From contig NZ_ACQA01000002.1 in the NCBI RefSeq assembly GCF_000182645.1, positions 682,001 to 746,000 on the forward strand: 64,000 nt of DNA, given 5' to 3'. The notes under the pieces are model-generated. The model saw only the letters and a program-made list of their open reading frames with translations, ran no database searches and was not told the origin of the DNA. Shown in pieces: positions 53,180 through 62,889 of the stretch (positions are counted from its first letter, which is position 1; the number at the start of each line of letters is the position of its first letter). The stretch comes from Brucella intermedia LMG 3301. Its GTDB lineage: Bacteria; Pseudomonadota; Alphaproteobacteria; Rhizobiales; Rhizobiaceae. A program made the position numbers and the translations under genes.

Positions 53180-54247
53180 TCACTGCGGCAGCTTGTCGTC
53201 CACGCCAGCGACGTAGAAGTTGAGGCCCAGCAGGGTCTTGTCGTCAGCCTGTTCGCCTTCTTTCAGCCAGACGGAGCCGTCCTGCTTCTTGATCGGACCG
53301 GTGAAAGGCTTCAGTTCGCCGGACTTGATCTTGGCTTCGGTTTCTTCCGCCAGTTTCTTCACGTCGTCCGGCATGTTGGTATAAGGCGCCATCTTCACGA
53401 GGCCTTCCTTCATGCCCCACCAGATGTTCTGGCTTTTCCACGTACCATCGAGAACTGCCTTGGCGCGGTCGATATAGTAAGGACCCCACTCATCCACAAC
53501 CGCGGTAAGCTGCGTGTCGGGCGCGAACTTGATCATGTCCGAAGCCTGACCGAAAGCCTTGATGCCGCGATCATGCGCGACCTGAATGGCAGCGGTGGAA
53601 TCGGTGTGCTGGGTGATGATGTCCACACCCTGATCGATCAGAGCCTTGGCCGCATCAGCTTCCTTGCCCGGATCGAACCAGGAATTGGCCCAGATCACCT
53701 TGACCTTGAAGTCAGGATTGACTGACTGCGCGCCGAGCATGAACGCGTTGATGCCCTGCACCACTTCCGGCACCGGCACGGAAGCGATGTATCCGGCCAC
53801 GCCCTTGGTGGACATCTTGGCGGCGATCACGCCCTGCACGTAACGGCCTTCATAGAAGCGCGCATTATAGGCCGACATGTTGTCGGCGGTCTTGTAGCCG
53901 GTCGCGTGTTCAAATTTCACATCCGGGAACTTCTTCGCGACCTTGAGCGTCGGGTCCATGTAGCCGAACGAGGTGGTGAAGATCAGCTTGTTGCCCGCAC
54001 GCGCCAGACGCTCGATCGAACGTTCGGCATCAGCACCTTCCGGCACGTTTTCCAGGAAGGTGGTTTCGATCTTGTCGCCAAGCGCTTCAACAAGCTCCTT
54101 GCGGGCCTGATCGTGCTGATAGGTCCAGCCGAAATCGCCCGGAGGTCCGATATAGATGAAGCCGATCTTCAGTTTATCTTCTGCATGCGCCGCGCCGCCG
54201 AGCATAAAGCTCGTCGCGGTGGCTATAGCCAAAAGCGTCTTTTTCAT
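53180..54247 (-). CDS. BMP-family ABC transporter substrate-binding lipoprotein-like protein (nucleoside/purine type)
   Basis: 355 residues. The signal peptide ends GGAAHA; there is no lipobox cysteine, so the protein is soluble. The body is of the Bmp/Med type, with FIYIGPPGDFGWTYQHDQ, the central FTTSFGYMDPTLKVAKKFP and an internal TQHTDSTAAIQVAHDRG. The family binds purine nucleosides or bases. Read leftwards, it follows two permease genes and an ATPase gene, forming a complete importer of the nucleoside class. Confidence 0.9.
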   Translation of the reverse strand: MKKTLLAIATATSFMLGGAAHAEDKLKIGFIYIGPPGDFGWTYQHDQARKELVEALGDKIETTFLENVPEGADAERSIERLARAGNKLIFTTSFGYMDPTLKVAKKFPDVKFEHATGYKTADNMSAYNARFYEGRYVQGVIAAKMSTKGVAGYIASVPVPEVVQGINAFMLGAQSVNPDFKVKVIWANSWFDPGKEADAAKALIDQGVDIITQHTDSTAAIQVAHDRGIKAFGQASDMIKFAPDTQLTAVVDEWGPYYIDRAKAVLDGTWKSQNIWWGMKEGLVKMAPYTNMPDDVKKLAEETEAKIKSGELKPFTGPIKKQDGSVWLKEGEQADDKTLLGLNFYVAGVDDKLPQ

Positions 54248-54330
54248 GATCCCTGCACTCCTTGTTTGCACCCACTAACCAGAACGAAAATCCTTGGGAG
54301 TGATTTTCGTCTACCCCTCAACCGTTGGCT

Positions 54331-55251
54331 TTACCTGTCCGGCACGAAGGGCTTGCCGAGCGAAGCCGGCGTATTCATCATCGTCAGGCGCTTGTTGCGC
54401 GAAATGATGACCAGCACCACAATCGTCGCAAGATAAGGCAGCGCGGACAGAAACTGCGATGGCAGGCCAAAGCCCAGCGCCTGCGCGTGGAGCTGGCCAA
54501 TCGTCACCGCGCCAAACAGATAAGCGCCGATCAGCACCCGCCAAGGTCGCCACGAAGCGAAGACGACGAGGGCAAGCGCGATCCAGCCACGACCGGCAGT
54601 CATGTTTTCCACCCATTGCGGTACATAGACGAGCGAAAGCTGCGCGCCCGCCAGACCGGCGCAGGCACCCCCGAACAGCACCGCCAGATAGCGCGTGCGC
54701 ACCACATGCACGCCGAGCGAATGGGCGGAGCCGTGGCTGTCGCCGATGGCGCGCAGGGTAAGGCCAGCCCGTGTACGGAACAGAAACCACGCCACGCCGA
54801 TAACCAGCAGGATGGACATATAGAAGATCGGGTCCTGACCAAAGAGGAACCGACCGACAAGCGGGATATCGGTCAGATAGGGAATATGAACGGCTTCTAG
54901 CCGGACGCCGGGAAGCCCGACAAAACTTTCGCCGAGCAGGGCCGACGCGCCGACGCCGAGGATTGTGAGCGCCAGCCCGGTCGCCACCTGATTGGTGACC
55001 AGTATGAGCGTCAGAAAGCCAAAGACGGCGGAGAAGAGAGCGCCCACCAGAACGGCGGCAAACAATCCCAGCCATGCCGAACCGGTCATCTGTGCGATGG
55101 CGAAGCCGGACACCGCACCCATCAGCATCATGCCCTCGACACCGAGGTTGAGCACGCCGGAGCGCTCCACCACCAGCTCACCGATGGCCGCGATAAGGAG
55201 AGGCGTCGCAGCCGTTGCAATTGTCAGGAGAATAGCCTGTGTCAAATCCAT
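54331..55251 (-). CDS. ABC transporter permease (nucleoside/BMP class), second subunit
   Basis: 306 residues, eight or nine membrane segments, from the branched-chain-amino-acid/ribose-type permease superfamily. It carries the motif ERSGVLNLGVEGMMLMGA, a signature of this class. It starts four bases after the upstream permease stop. Confidence 0.9.
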   Translation of the reverse strand: MDLTQAILLTIATAATPLLIAAIGELVVERSGVLNLGVEGMMLMGAVSGFAIAQMTGSAWLGLFAAVLVGALFSAVFGFLTLILVTNQVATGLALTILGVGASALLGESFVGLPGVRLEAVHIPYLTDIPLVGRFLFGQDPIFYMSILLVIGVAWFLFRTRAGLTLRAIGDSHGSAHSLGVHVVRTRYLAVLFGGACAGLAGAQLSLVYVPQWVENMTAGRGWIALALVVFASWRPWRVLIGAYLFGAVTIGQLHAQALGFGLPSQFLSALPYLATIVVLVIISRNKRLTMMNTPASLGKPFVPDR

Positions 55252-55255
55252 GGGA

Positions 55256-56341
55256 TCAGGCCTTTCCCGCTCGGGCTGCGGATATGAAGCGAATGCGATA
55301 GAGGATCAGCGTATCGCAAGCGAGAACGAAGAACAGGATCATGCCCTGAAACACGCGTGCTGACTTTTCCGAGATGCCTATGGAAACCTGTGCCGCTTCG
55401 CCGCCAAGATAGGAAAGCGCCAGCACCAGACCGGCCGCGATCGCCCCCAGCGGGTTAAGACGTCCGAGAAAGGCGACGATAATTGCCGTGAAGCCATAGC
55501 CCGGGGAAATGACGGGGCGAAGCTGGCCGATGGCGCCCGAAGTTTCCGCAATGCCGGCAAGACCGGCAAGTGCGCCGGAAACCGCAAAGACGAAGAACAC
55601 CATCCTGCCTGCGCTGAAACCCGCAAAACGCCCTGCCCTCGGGCTTTGGCCGATGACCTTGACCTCGAAGCCCTTCAGCGTGTGCTTGAGCAGAAACCAG
55701 ACGACCACCGCCGCCACAAGCGCGAACATGAAACCCCAGTGGGCACGGCCCGATGCACTCCAGATTTCCGGCAGAATGGCGCTATCGTTGAACTGGCGGG
55801 TTTCGGGGAAGTTATAGCCTTCCGGGTTGCGCCACGGGCCGCGCACCAGCCAGTCGAGAAACAGTTGCGCGACATAGACAAGCATGAGGCTGGTCAGAAT
55901 TTCGTTCGTGTTGAAGCGCACTTTCAGCAAGGCGGGAATGGACGCATAAGCCATCCCGCCTGCCATGCCCATCAGCATCATCAAGGGCAGAACCACCCAT
56001 GACTGCAGATCGGGGAACATGACGGGCAGCACCGAGCCCGCGATGGCACCGGCAATGAACTGCCCCTCGGCACCGATATTCCAGTTGTTGGACAGGAAAC
56101 AGATGCATAGCCCCACCGCGATCAGGATCAGCGGCGCGGCTTTCACGAGTAATTCATGCCACGACCAGATGTCGAACAAGGGCTCCACGAAGAAGACATA
56201 GAGCGCATGCAGCGGGTCCTTGCCCATCAGCGCAAAAGCGAGACCGCCGAAAACCAGCGTCAATGTCAGCGCAAGCAACGGCGACAAGGCGCTGAAAAGT
56301 TTTGAGGGTTGCGAGCGTTTGACGAGTTCGATCCGCATCAT
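55256..56341 (-). CDS. ABC transporter permease (nucleoside/BMP class), first subunit
   Basis: 361 residues, about ten membrane segments, with the counterpart motif NNWNIGAEGQFIAGAIAG. Its start at 56341 overlaps the ATPase stop (ATGA), so translation is coupled. It pairs with the protein at 54331 to form the channel. Confidence 0.9.
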   Translation of the reverse strand: MMRIELVKRSQPSKLFSALSPLLALTLTLVFGGLAFALMGKDPLHALYVFFVEPLFDIWSWHELLVKAAPLILIAVGLCICFLSNNWNIGAEGQFIAGAIAGSVLPVMFPDLQSWVVLPLMMLMGMAGGMAYASIPALLKVRFNTNEILTSLMLVYVAQLFLDWLVRGPWRNPEGYNFPETRQFNDSAILPEIWSASGRAHWGFMFALVAAVVVWFLLKHTLKGFEVKVIGQSPRAGRFAGFSAGRMVFFVFAVSGALAGLAGIAETSGAIGQLRPVISPGYGFTAIIVAFLGRLNPLGAIAAGLVLALSYLGGEAAQVSIGISEKSARVFQGMILFFVLACDTLILYRIRFISAARAGKA

Positions 56342-57891
56342 GCAGCCTCTCCAGAAACACCGCCCATCAGGAGGCCGATCTTTTCCAGCGTCACATCGGC
56401 AATCGGCATTGGATCGGAAAGCTGGCCGTGGTTCATGACCGCGATCCGGTCGCTGATTTCAAGAAGTTCATCAAGGTCCTGGCTGATAACGAGAACTGCG
56501 GAACCGGAACGCGCAAGATCGACGAGCGCCTGACGAATATGCGCCGCAGCACCGGCATCGACGCCCCATGTCGGCTGGTTCACCACCATGACAGACGGTG
56601 AACGGTCAAGCTCGCGCCCGATGATGAATTTTTGCAGATTACCGCCGGAAAGTGCGGATGCTGGTGGATTTTCAGCGCTCTTGCGCACATCCATCCGTTC
56701 GATGATGCGCTTTGCAGCCGACCGAAGCGCGCTCTCCGCGATCAGCCTGAGTTTGCCGCCGCGCAGGAACATTTTCGCGTCGGTCCTGTACCGCGACAAG
56801 AACAGATTGTCGGTCAATGTCATGGTCGGAACGGCACCGTGTCCAAGCCGTTCTTCGGGCACGAAGGCCGCGCCCATCATGCGCCTTTCGCTAATGCCTG
56901 CCTTGCCAGCATCCTTACCGCGAATACGCACATTCGAGGCGCTGGACTGCAACACTTCACCGGAAACGGCCTCGAAAAATTCACCCTGCCCGTTGCCCGC
57001 AACGCCTGCAATGCCAACGACTTCGCCAGCGGCAACCGAAAGCGAAATATTTTTCAGCGCCGTCGAAAACGGTCCACGCGGCGGCTGCGACAGCGACCTG
57101 ATTTCTAAAAGCGCATCGTCACCCGCATTTTGCGCCGCAATGGGAGTGCGCGCCACGACGTTGATGTCGTTTCCAACCATCATGCGGGCAAGCGAGGCAG
57201 CGGTTTCCTTGCGCGGATCGCAATGCGCGACGACCTTGCCATGCCGCAACACCGTCGCGCGGTCACAAAGGCGCTTCACTTCCTCCAGACGGTGGCTGAT
57301 ATAAAGGATCGACTTGCCTTCGGCTTTCAGCCGCTCCAGCGTTTCAAACAGCTTGTCGGCTTCCTGCGGCGTCAGCACCGATGTCGGCTCATCCAGAATG
57401 ATCAGGTCGGGTTCCTGAAGGAGACAGCGCACAATCTCGATGCGCTGGCGTTCGCCAACCGACAGGTCGCCGACATGCGCTTGCGGATCGACAGGAAGGC
57501 CATAGGTCTTGCCGACCTCACGCGCACGTTTTGCAACCTCCGAAAGCGGAAGCGAACGGTCCAGCGACAAGGCGATGTTTTCAGCGGCGGTAAGTGAATC
57601 AAATAGGGAAAAATGCTGGAAAACCATGCCGATGCCGAGTTTTCTTGCAGCGGCAGGTTCGTCTATCGCGACAGGCTGCCCTTTCCAGACGATTTCGCCT
57701 TCAAGGGGTTGCAGGGCGCCGAACAGCATTTTCACGAAGGTGGACTTTCCCGCGCCATTTTCGCCCAGGAGCGCGTGAATCTCGCCTTCCCCGATGGTGA
57801 GATCGACACCATCACAGGCCCGCAGCTGACCAAATACTTTCGTGAGCCGGCGGACATCAAGAAGAGGCCGGTCGGTTAAAGGCGCTGTCAT
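56338..57891 (-). CDS. ABC transporter ATP-binding protein, two nucleotide-binding domains (nucleoside/ribose class)
   Basis: 517 residues with two fused ATPase domains. The first has Walker A GENGAGKS and signature LSVGERQR near 145, with Walker B LIILDEPTSVL. The second domain is degenerate, as is usual in RbsA/MglA/NupO-type proteins: its signature is LSGGNLQK and it lacks a clear Walker A. The start at 57891 follows GGGGAA; a longer frame is unsupported. It is the first gene of the importer operon. Confidence 0.9.
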   Translation of the reverse strand: MTAPLTDRPLLDVRRLTKVFGQLRACDGVDLTIGEGEIHALLGENGAGKSTFVKMLFGALQPLEGEIVWKGQPVAIDEPAAARKLGIGMVFQHFSLFDSLTAAENIALSLDRSLPLSEVAKRAREVGKTYGLPVDPQAHVGDLSVGERQRIEIVRCLLQEPDLIILDEPTSVLTPQEADKLFETLERLKAEGKSILYISHRLEEVKRLCDRATVLRHGKVVAHCDPRKETAASLARMMVGNDINVVARTPIAAQNAGDDALLEIRSLSQPPRGPFSTALKNISLSVAAGEVVGIAGVAGNGQGEFFEAVSGEVLQSSASNVRIRGKDAGKAGISERRMMGAAFVPEERLGHGAVPTMTLTDNLFLSRYRTDAKMFLRGGKLRLIAESALRSAAKRIIERMDVRKSAENPPASALSGGNLQKFIIGRELDRSPSVMVVNQPTWGVDAGAAAHIRQALVDLARSGSAVLVISQDLDELLEISDRIAVMNHGQLSDPMPIADVTLEKIGLLMGGVSGEAA

Positions 57892-57999
57892 TGTTCCCCA
57901 TTTGTATTTTTGAGCGACCTTAGCCAGCAAGTCTGCTCTTGAAAAGCCCAAAAGCAAGCAGCGGTGGACATATGCACACCGCCGCGATCATCAGTCAGT

Positions 58000-58974
58000 T
58001 CAGGGAAGCAGAATGGTCGTTCCTGTGGTCTTGCGGGCTTCCAGATCCTCATGCGCCCTTGCCGCATCCTTGAGCGCATAGGTCTGGTTGATCTCGATCT
58101 TGACGGCGCCGGTTCCCACCACATCGAAAAGCTCTGCCGCCGTCTTTTCGAGGTCGGCCCGCTTGGCGATGTAATTGAACAGGGTCGGTCGCGTGGCGAA
58201 GAGCGATCCCTTCTGGGCCAGAATGCCCAGATCGAACGGCGGAATGACACCGGAGGACTGGCCGAAGCAGGCAAACATGCCAAGTGGCTTCAACACATCC
58301 AGTGAGCCCATATAGGTATCGCGTCCAACGGAATCATAAACCACATCGACGCCCGCTCCGTCCGTCAGCTCCTTCACCTTTTCGGCGAAGTTTTCAGTGC
58401 GGTAATTGATGACGTGGTCGTAGCCGTGCTTTCTGGCGAGCGCGATCTTTTCTTCCGATCCTGCCGTGCCGATGACGGTAGCCCCGAGGTGCTTCGCCCA
58501 TTGCCCGGCAATGAGCCCCACACCACCGGCAGCAGCATGGAAAAGGATCGTCTGTCCCGGCTCGACCCTGAACGTGCGCCGCAGAAGATACTGCGCCGTC
58601 ATGCCTTTCAGCATCATCGAGGCGGCGGTCTTCAGATCGACATTATCGGGAACCCTGACCAGCCGTTCGGCTGGCAGAATGCGCTCGTCTGCATAGGAGC
58701 CCGGTGTGGCGACATAGGCAACACGATCGCCAACGCGAACATCGCTCACGCCCGGACCAACCGCCACGACCGTGCCCGCACCTTCATTTCCAGGCGTGAA
58801 CGGCATCTGCGCCGCCTTGTAAAGCCCCGTGCGGAAATAGACATCGATGAAGTTGAGACCGACGGCTTCATGGCGCACCTTCGCTTCGCCCGGACCGGGT
58901 TCACCGATCTCGATCTGCTCATACTTCATGACGTCCGGACCACCGGTCTGGTGGACGCGAATGGCATTGATCAT
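58000..58974 (-). CDS. NADPH:quinone oxidoreductase (zinc-free MDR family)
   Basis: 324 residues of the QOR type. It has the NADPH-binding motif AAAGGVGLIAGQWAKHLG and VGLNFIDVYFRTGLY at the N-terminus, and lacks structural-zinc cysteines. It reduces quinones by one electron or acts on enone substrates. The start at 58974 overlaps the pcs stop (ATGA), so the two are translationally coupled. Confidence 0.9.
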   Translation of the reverse strand: MINAIRVHQTGGPDVMKYEQIEIGEPGPGEAKVRHEAVGLNFIDVYFRTGLYKAAQMPFTPGNEGAGTVVAVGPGVSDVRVGDRVAYVATPGSYADERILPAERLVRVPDNVDLKTAASMMLKGMTAQYLLRRTFRVEPGQTILFHAAAGGVGLIAGQWAKHLGATVIGTAGSEEKIALARKHGYDHVINYRTENFAEKVKELTDGAGVDVVYDSVGRDTYMGSLDVLKPLGMFACFGQSSGVIPPFDLGILAQKGSLFATRPTLFNYIAKRADLEKTAAELFDVVGTGAVKIEINQTYALKDAARAHEDLEARKTTGTTILLP

Positions 58975-59783
58975 GGTGCTTCTCCGCTCTTCTGCTTCTT
59001 TTCGACAACCTTTCTGGCCTTCGCAAGTGCCGCTTCACGGCCCAGACTCGGGAAAAGCTGCATGATCGCCCCGATGAAATAGATGTAAAGCCCTGTCACG
59101 GAAACGCCGACGCGGACCCACAACGGCGCATCCAGAGTATAATAGAGCGCAGCCGCGCCAAAGGCACACCAGAGCAGGAAAACAGTCAGGTTGAGCGGGC
59201 GCAGGCGCACGACGCGCACCGGATGCAGGAAGTTGATCGGCAGGAACGAAAGGATTGCCGACACGACGACAGTCGCAAATGCGACCCACTCGCCCGGCCT
59301 GACGATGAAAAGCGTAAAGACGACCATGTTCCAGACGACCGGGAAACCCTTGAAGAAGTTTTCCTTCGTCTTCATGCCGGTATCGGCATAATAGATCGCG
59401 CTCGAAACCACGATTATGGCACCGGATATGAACGACAGATAGGTGCCCATGAACCCGCTTTGATAAAGCGCGAAGGCAGGTATCAGAACATAGGTGACAT
59501 AATCGATGATGTTGTCGAGAAGCTCGCCGGACCAGTTCGGAAGAACATATTTCACCTCGAGCTTGCGCGCGATGGGTCCATCGATGCCATCGACGAAAAG
59601 CGCCAGCCCCAGCCACCACCACATTGCCGTGTAGCGCCCGTCGCTGGCCGCCACGATGGAAAGGAATGCCAGAAACGAACCCGATGCCGTCAGAAGGTGA
59701 ACCGAAAACGCCTTGGCTTGCGGCGCGGTGACTTTCTTGGCTTTGAGTTTTCCGGTCAGTTTGGTTTTCACGCCGTCCGCCAT
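58971..59783 (-). CDS. pcs: Phosphatidylcholine synthase
   Basis: 270 residues, about eight membrane helices. The CDP-alcohol phosphotransferase motif is D68-G69-x2-A72-R73-x12-G86-x3-D90-x3-D94, with the x12 spacing typical of Pcs rather than the x8 of other family members. Pcs condenses choline with CDP-diacylglycerol in the inner membrane. Phosphatidylcholine is needed for full virulence in Brucella. It is the first gene of a two-gene operon with a quinone oxidoreductase. Confidence 0.95.
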   Translation of the reverse strand: MADGVKTKLTGKLKAKKVTAPQAKAFSVHLLTASGSFLAFLSIVAASDGRYTAMWWWLGLALFVDGIDGPIARKLEVKYVLPNWSGELLDNIIDYVTYVLIPAFALYQSGFMGTYLSFISGAIIVVSSAIYYADTGMKTKENFFKGFPVVWNMVVFTLFIVRPGEWVAFATVVVSAILSFLPINFLHPVRVVRLRPLNLTVFLLWCAFGAAALYYTLDAPLWVRVGVSVTGLYIYFIGAIMQLFPSLGREAALAKARKVVEKKQKSGEAP

Positions 59784-60098
59784 TTCAGTTTGTCGCCGCG
59801 CTTATCCCGCCCAAGACAATCCCCGAGGCGGCGAGTATATTTAATCTATCGGGGAACGCGTACACTACACAAACTGACATCCCCAAAACTAATGATCATC
59901 GAAACCTTTTCCCTCGGGAAAAAGCCATGATCCTGCAGCAGCTTTCCCTGAATAAGCGCAAAAGAGCAAGTAAGGCGTGAGGCAAATCCGCCATAATCCC
60001 ACGGAAGAATGGCCTTTTGGCTGTATTTCGGTTTAAGTGCGGCTGGAATCATCAGACGATGCACGAGGCCCGCAATGTCGGGCCGGGGATGAAACACG
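59784..60098. other. Intergenic region, divergent pcs / UbiH-family gene
   Basis: 315 bases with no supported gene. A 17-codon frame at 59927 (MILQQLSLNKRKRASKA) has a GGGAA site but is too short to claim. The stretch must hold divergent promoters; the first 90 bases next to pcs contain TATATTTAATCTAT, a possible -10 region. Confidence 0.4.
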
Positions 60099-61343
60099 AT
60101 GAACGATCTTGTTGTGAACAAGCCACTCACCGACATTGTCATCAGCGGCAGCGGACCCGCCGGCATGATGGCTGCGCTGGCGCTCGGCGCGAAAGGCTAT
60201 CGCACCGTCCTGCTCGGACCGGAGACCGACAAGGGAGACCGTCGCACGACAGCGCTCATGATGCCGGCCATCAGATTGCTGGAGGGACTGGGCGTCTGGC
60301 CGGGTATCGAGCCGGAAGCAGCAGCCCTCGCCTCCATGCGCATCGTGGATGCGACACGGCGGCTTGTGAGAAGCCCCGTCGTGACCTTCCGCGCCGGTGA
60401 AATCGACGAGGCCGCGTTCGGCTACAACATCCCCAATGCCGTATTGAACGAGAAACTTTCTGAAGCCGTCGCACGCAATCCGAATATTCAACGCATCAAT
60501 GCACCCGTCATCGAATATCGCCACAATGGCGACCACGTGACCGTCACCCTGTCGGGCGGCGACACGCTGCATACGCGGCTGGTCGTTGCAGCCGATGGAC
60601 GCAATTCGATGGCTCGCGAAGCCGCCGGCATCCGCACACGCCGCTGGAGCTATCCGCAGACGGCCGTTGTGCTTTCCTTTTCACACACTGTCGATCATGA
60701 AAACATTTCGACGGAGTTCCACACCGAGGAAGGCCCTTTCACCCAGGTTCCCCTCAAAGGCAAACGCTCGAGCCTTGTCTGGGTTGTGAATCCGGGTCGC
60801 GCCGAAGCGCTTCTTGCACTTGATGACGCCACGCTCGCCAGGCGCATCGAGGACATGATGCAATCCATGCTCGGCAAGATCGAACTCGAAATAAAGCCGC
60901 AGGCCTGGCCGCTTTCCGGCCTCGTGCCTCATGTTTTTGCAGCCAGACGCACGATTCTTATCGGCGAAGCCGCGCACGTTTTTCCGCCAATCGGCGCACA
61001 AGGCCTCAATCTGGGATCGCGCGATGTCGAAACGCTGGTCAAGGCCGTAGAAAGCGATCCGGCAGATCCCGGTTCGGATCGGGTCATTCGCGCTTATGAC
61101 CGCGCGAGACGCCCGGATATTCTGGCCCGCACCGGCTCCGTCGATGCACTCAATCGTTCGCTTTTGTCCGGCATGCTTCCGGCGCAGATCGTGCGCGGCG
61201 TGGGCCTGGAAATGCTTCGCTCCTTTGCGCCGCTGCGCGCGTTCTTCATGCGTGAAGGGCTTCGCCCCGGCAGCGGCTTCTCGCATCTTCTTCCGAAACT
61301 GCCGAGGCTTCCACACCGAGACGACGGAAAACGCTCCAGCTAA
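60099..61343 (+). CDS. UbiH/UbiF-family FAD-dependent monooxygenase
   Basis: 414 residues, class A flavin monooxygenase. FAD motif GSGPAGMMAA is near 18, the middle DGRNSMAREAAGI is present, and the C-terminal motif GEAAHVFPPIGAQGLNLGSRD is nearly full consensus. Such enzymes hydroxylate the ubiquinone ring; alphaproteobacteria use varying sets, so the exact ring position cannot be told from sequence. It stands alone on the + strand. The start at 60099 is chosen by homology; its ribosome site is modest. Confidence 0.88.
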   Translation: MNDLVVNKPLTDIVISGSGPAGMMAALALGAKGYRTVLLGPETDKGDRRTTALMMPAIRLLEGLGVWPGIEPEAAALASMRIVDATRRLVRSPVVTFRAGEIDEAAFGYNIPNAVLNEKLSEAVARNPNIQRINAPVIEYRHNGDHVTVTLSGGDTLHTRLVVAADGRNSMAREAAGIRTRRWSYPQTAVVLSFSHTVDHENISTEFHTEEGPFTQVPLKGKRSSLVWVVNPGRAEALLALDDATLARRIEDMMQSMLGKIELEIKPQAWPLSGLVPHVFAARRTILIGEAAHVFPPIGAQGLNLGSRDVETLVKAVESDPADPGSDRVIRAYDRARRPDILARTGSVDALNRSLLSGMLPAQIVRGVGLEMLRSFAPLRAFFMREGLRPGSGFSHLLPKLPRLPHRDDGKRSS

Positions 61344-61435
61344 CCTGATTTTCGGACCACCTGACACATCAAACTGACAGAATTGCCGGTCGCTGCCGAC
61401 TTTAATTTGTCGCGCGGTGAACTAAATAATGTTGC

Positions 61436-61774
61436 ATGGGTATGACACAGATAAAGCACGCGAAATTCCAGATCGGCCAGGTGGTCAAGCACCGGCTATT
61501 CCCCTTCCGCGGGGTCATCTTCGACGTGGATCCAGAATTCGCGAATACGGAAGAATGGTATGAATCCATTCCCGAGGAAGCGCGCCCGCATCGCGATCAG
61601 CCATTCTATCATCTGCTCGCTGAAAACGCGGAATCCGAATATGTCGCCTACGTTTCGGAACAGAACCTCGTGCCGGATTTGAGCGGCGAGCCCCTGCGCC
61701 ATCCGCAGATAGAAGAAATGTTCGACCGGCTGGATAACGGTTCATATCGCGTAAAAGCGCAGCACTCGAACTAG
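61436..61774 (+). CDS. hspQ: Heat shock protein HspQ
   Basis: 112 residues with the HspQ/YccV domain: AKFQIGQVVKHRLFPFRGVIFDVDPEF, the acidic WYESIPEEARPHRDQPFYHLLAE and the end YVAYVSEQNLVPD. HspQ binds haemimethylated DNA in vitro and modulates Lon protease specificity. The start is ATG at 61436; the ATG two codons on at 61442 is equally possible. Confidence 0.92.
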   Translation: MGMTQIKHAKFQIGQVVKHRLFPFRGVIFDVDPEFANTEEWYESIPEEARPHRDQPFYHLLAENAESEYVAYVSEQNLVPDLSGEPLRHPQIEEMFDRLDNGSYRVKAQHSN

Positions 61775-61875
61775 GGCGCGTTTCGATCCAATGAATGGAA
61801 CCGGCGCTCTAATCTCTTTTATTTGAAATATAATCATTAAGATAGAAGCGTCTTTTAAAGCGATAGTTGAAAAGA

Positions 61876-61902
61876 AAAGGGGCGCTCGAAGCGCCCCTTT
61901 CT
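61876..61902. terminator. Bidirectional terminator
   Basis: Stem AAAGGGGCGCT/AGCGCCCCTTT with loop CGA, in the gap between the convergent hspQ and IalB-family genes. Confidence 0.85.
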
Positions 61903-61922
61903 CGTGACAGACTGGATGCAGC

Positions 61923-62540
61923 TTAGTTTGCTGCGCCCTTTGCCTTGTCCTGTTCAGCCTTCATCTTGGCTTCAAAGTCTTTCTGCTTCTTCTGGACGGC
62001 GTCCTGAAGTTCCTTCTGGCGTTCTTCCAGTTCCGACTGCTTGAGAGCCGGGCCAGTCAGAGCGCCGGAGAAGCCGGTGAGTGCAACCGGAATCGGGTTC
62101 GGCTTGTTCTGATAGTTGACCGAAGTCAGGGTCAGCTTGCCGCCCTTCTTGAGCGCGTTGATGAGATCGTCGGTCAGCGGAGCTTCGGCGATGCAGCGAT
62201 CCGGGAAGCAGATGCCGTATTCAAGCTTGACCGGCTTGTTGTTGTCGATCTGGAGGCCGACACCAGCAGGAATCAGACGGCCGATAGGAACGGTCACCTG
62301 AAAGATCTTGCGGTTGATCTTGCCCTTGATCTCGATGAGGTTGACGGCGGTCAGGAGCTGGCCGGAATCCGCGGTGACGATGTTCTGCGTGTTGCAGATG
62401 TCATTGTCTTCCTGCTTCGAGCAGACCTTGAACCAGCCCTGTGGCGGCTGCTGCGCCGATGCAGGCATCGTCGCGGAGGCAAGCAGGGCGAACGCGCCAG
62501 CAATGGCAGATGCGGCAGCGATTGTCTTCGTGCTGGACAT
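61923..62540 (-). CDS. Invasion-associated locus B (IalB) family protein
   Basis: 205 residues. A signal peptide ends PASA (about residue 30). The IalB domain includes GWFKVCSKQEDNDICNTQ and YGICFPDRCIAEAPLT, whose four cysteines could form two disulfides in the periplasm. The last 40 residues form a charged coiled coil (ELEERQKELQDAVQKKQKDFEAKMK). IalB was named for erythrocyte invasion in Bartonella; most relatives are periplasmic proteins of unknown function. The start is ATG 62540; a TTG at 62546 has better spacing from AGGA. Confidence 0.88.
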   Translation of the reverse strand: MSSTKTIAAASAIAGAFALLASATMPASAQQPPQGWFKVCSKQEDNDICNTQNIVTADSGQLLTAVNLIEIKGKINRKIFQVTVPIGRLIPAGVGLQIDNNKPVKLEYGICFPDRCIAEAPLTDDLINALKKGGKLTLTSVNYQNKPNPIPVALTGFSGALTGPALKQSELEERQKELQDAVQKKQKDFEAKMKAEQDKAKGAAN

Positions 62541-62889
62541 GATCAACAGGTTCCTTTCAACACTCTGATCTATAGTTCCCGTTCTGTAGTTAAGTCAGCG
62601 ATAGACCGTCACTGATTTGAAAATGCGGCAACAGCGTGACCTTGAGGGTTTTAGCCCCCATTCAGGCCCTATCCGGGCCCAATCCGGAGCCGTGTTACAA
62701 CGACTAGGGGCATGAATCCAGATGAGTTTCGACATTCCATGCTCGGAATCCGCCAAAATCTTTGTTTTAGCTCCTACTGTCACGCGGCGGACACGCCCTA
62801 ATTCCGCACTTAATGTACGATCATGCTAGTTTTCGGTTCCGAATCGGCGCTTCCCGGCGGCGACCATCAAACTTGTTTACAATGGACGA
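62541..62889. other. Divergent intergenic region before yejA
   Basis: 349 bases with no supported gene. It must contain the promoters of the IalB-family gene and of yejA. A run of GGGCC-rich repeats (GGCCCTATCCGGGCCCAATCCGG) lies near 62667. Confidence 0.4.

Noticed and set aside
59927-59980. A 17-codon basic peptide upstream of the UbiH-family gene
   Set aside because: Too short to support beyond chance, despite a GGGAA sequence in front.
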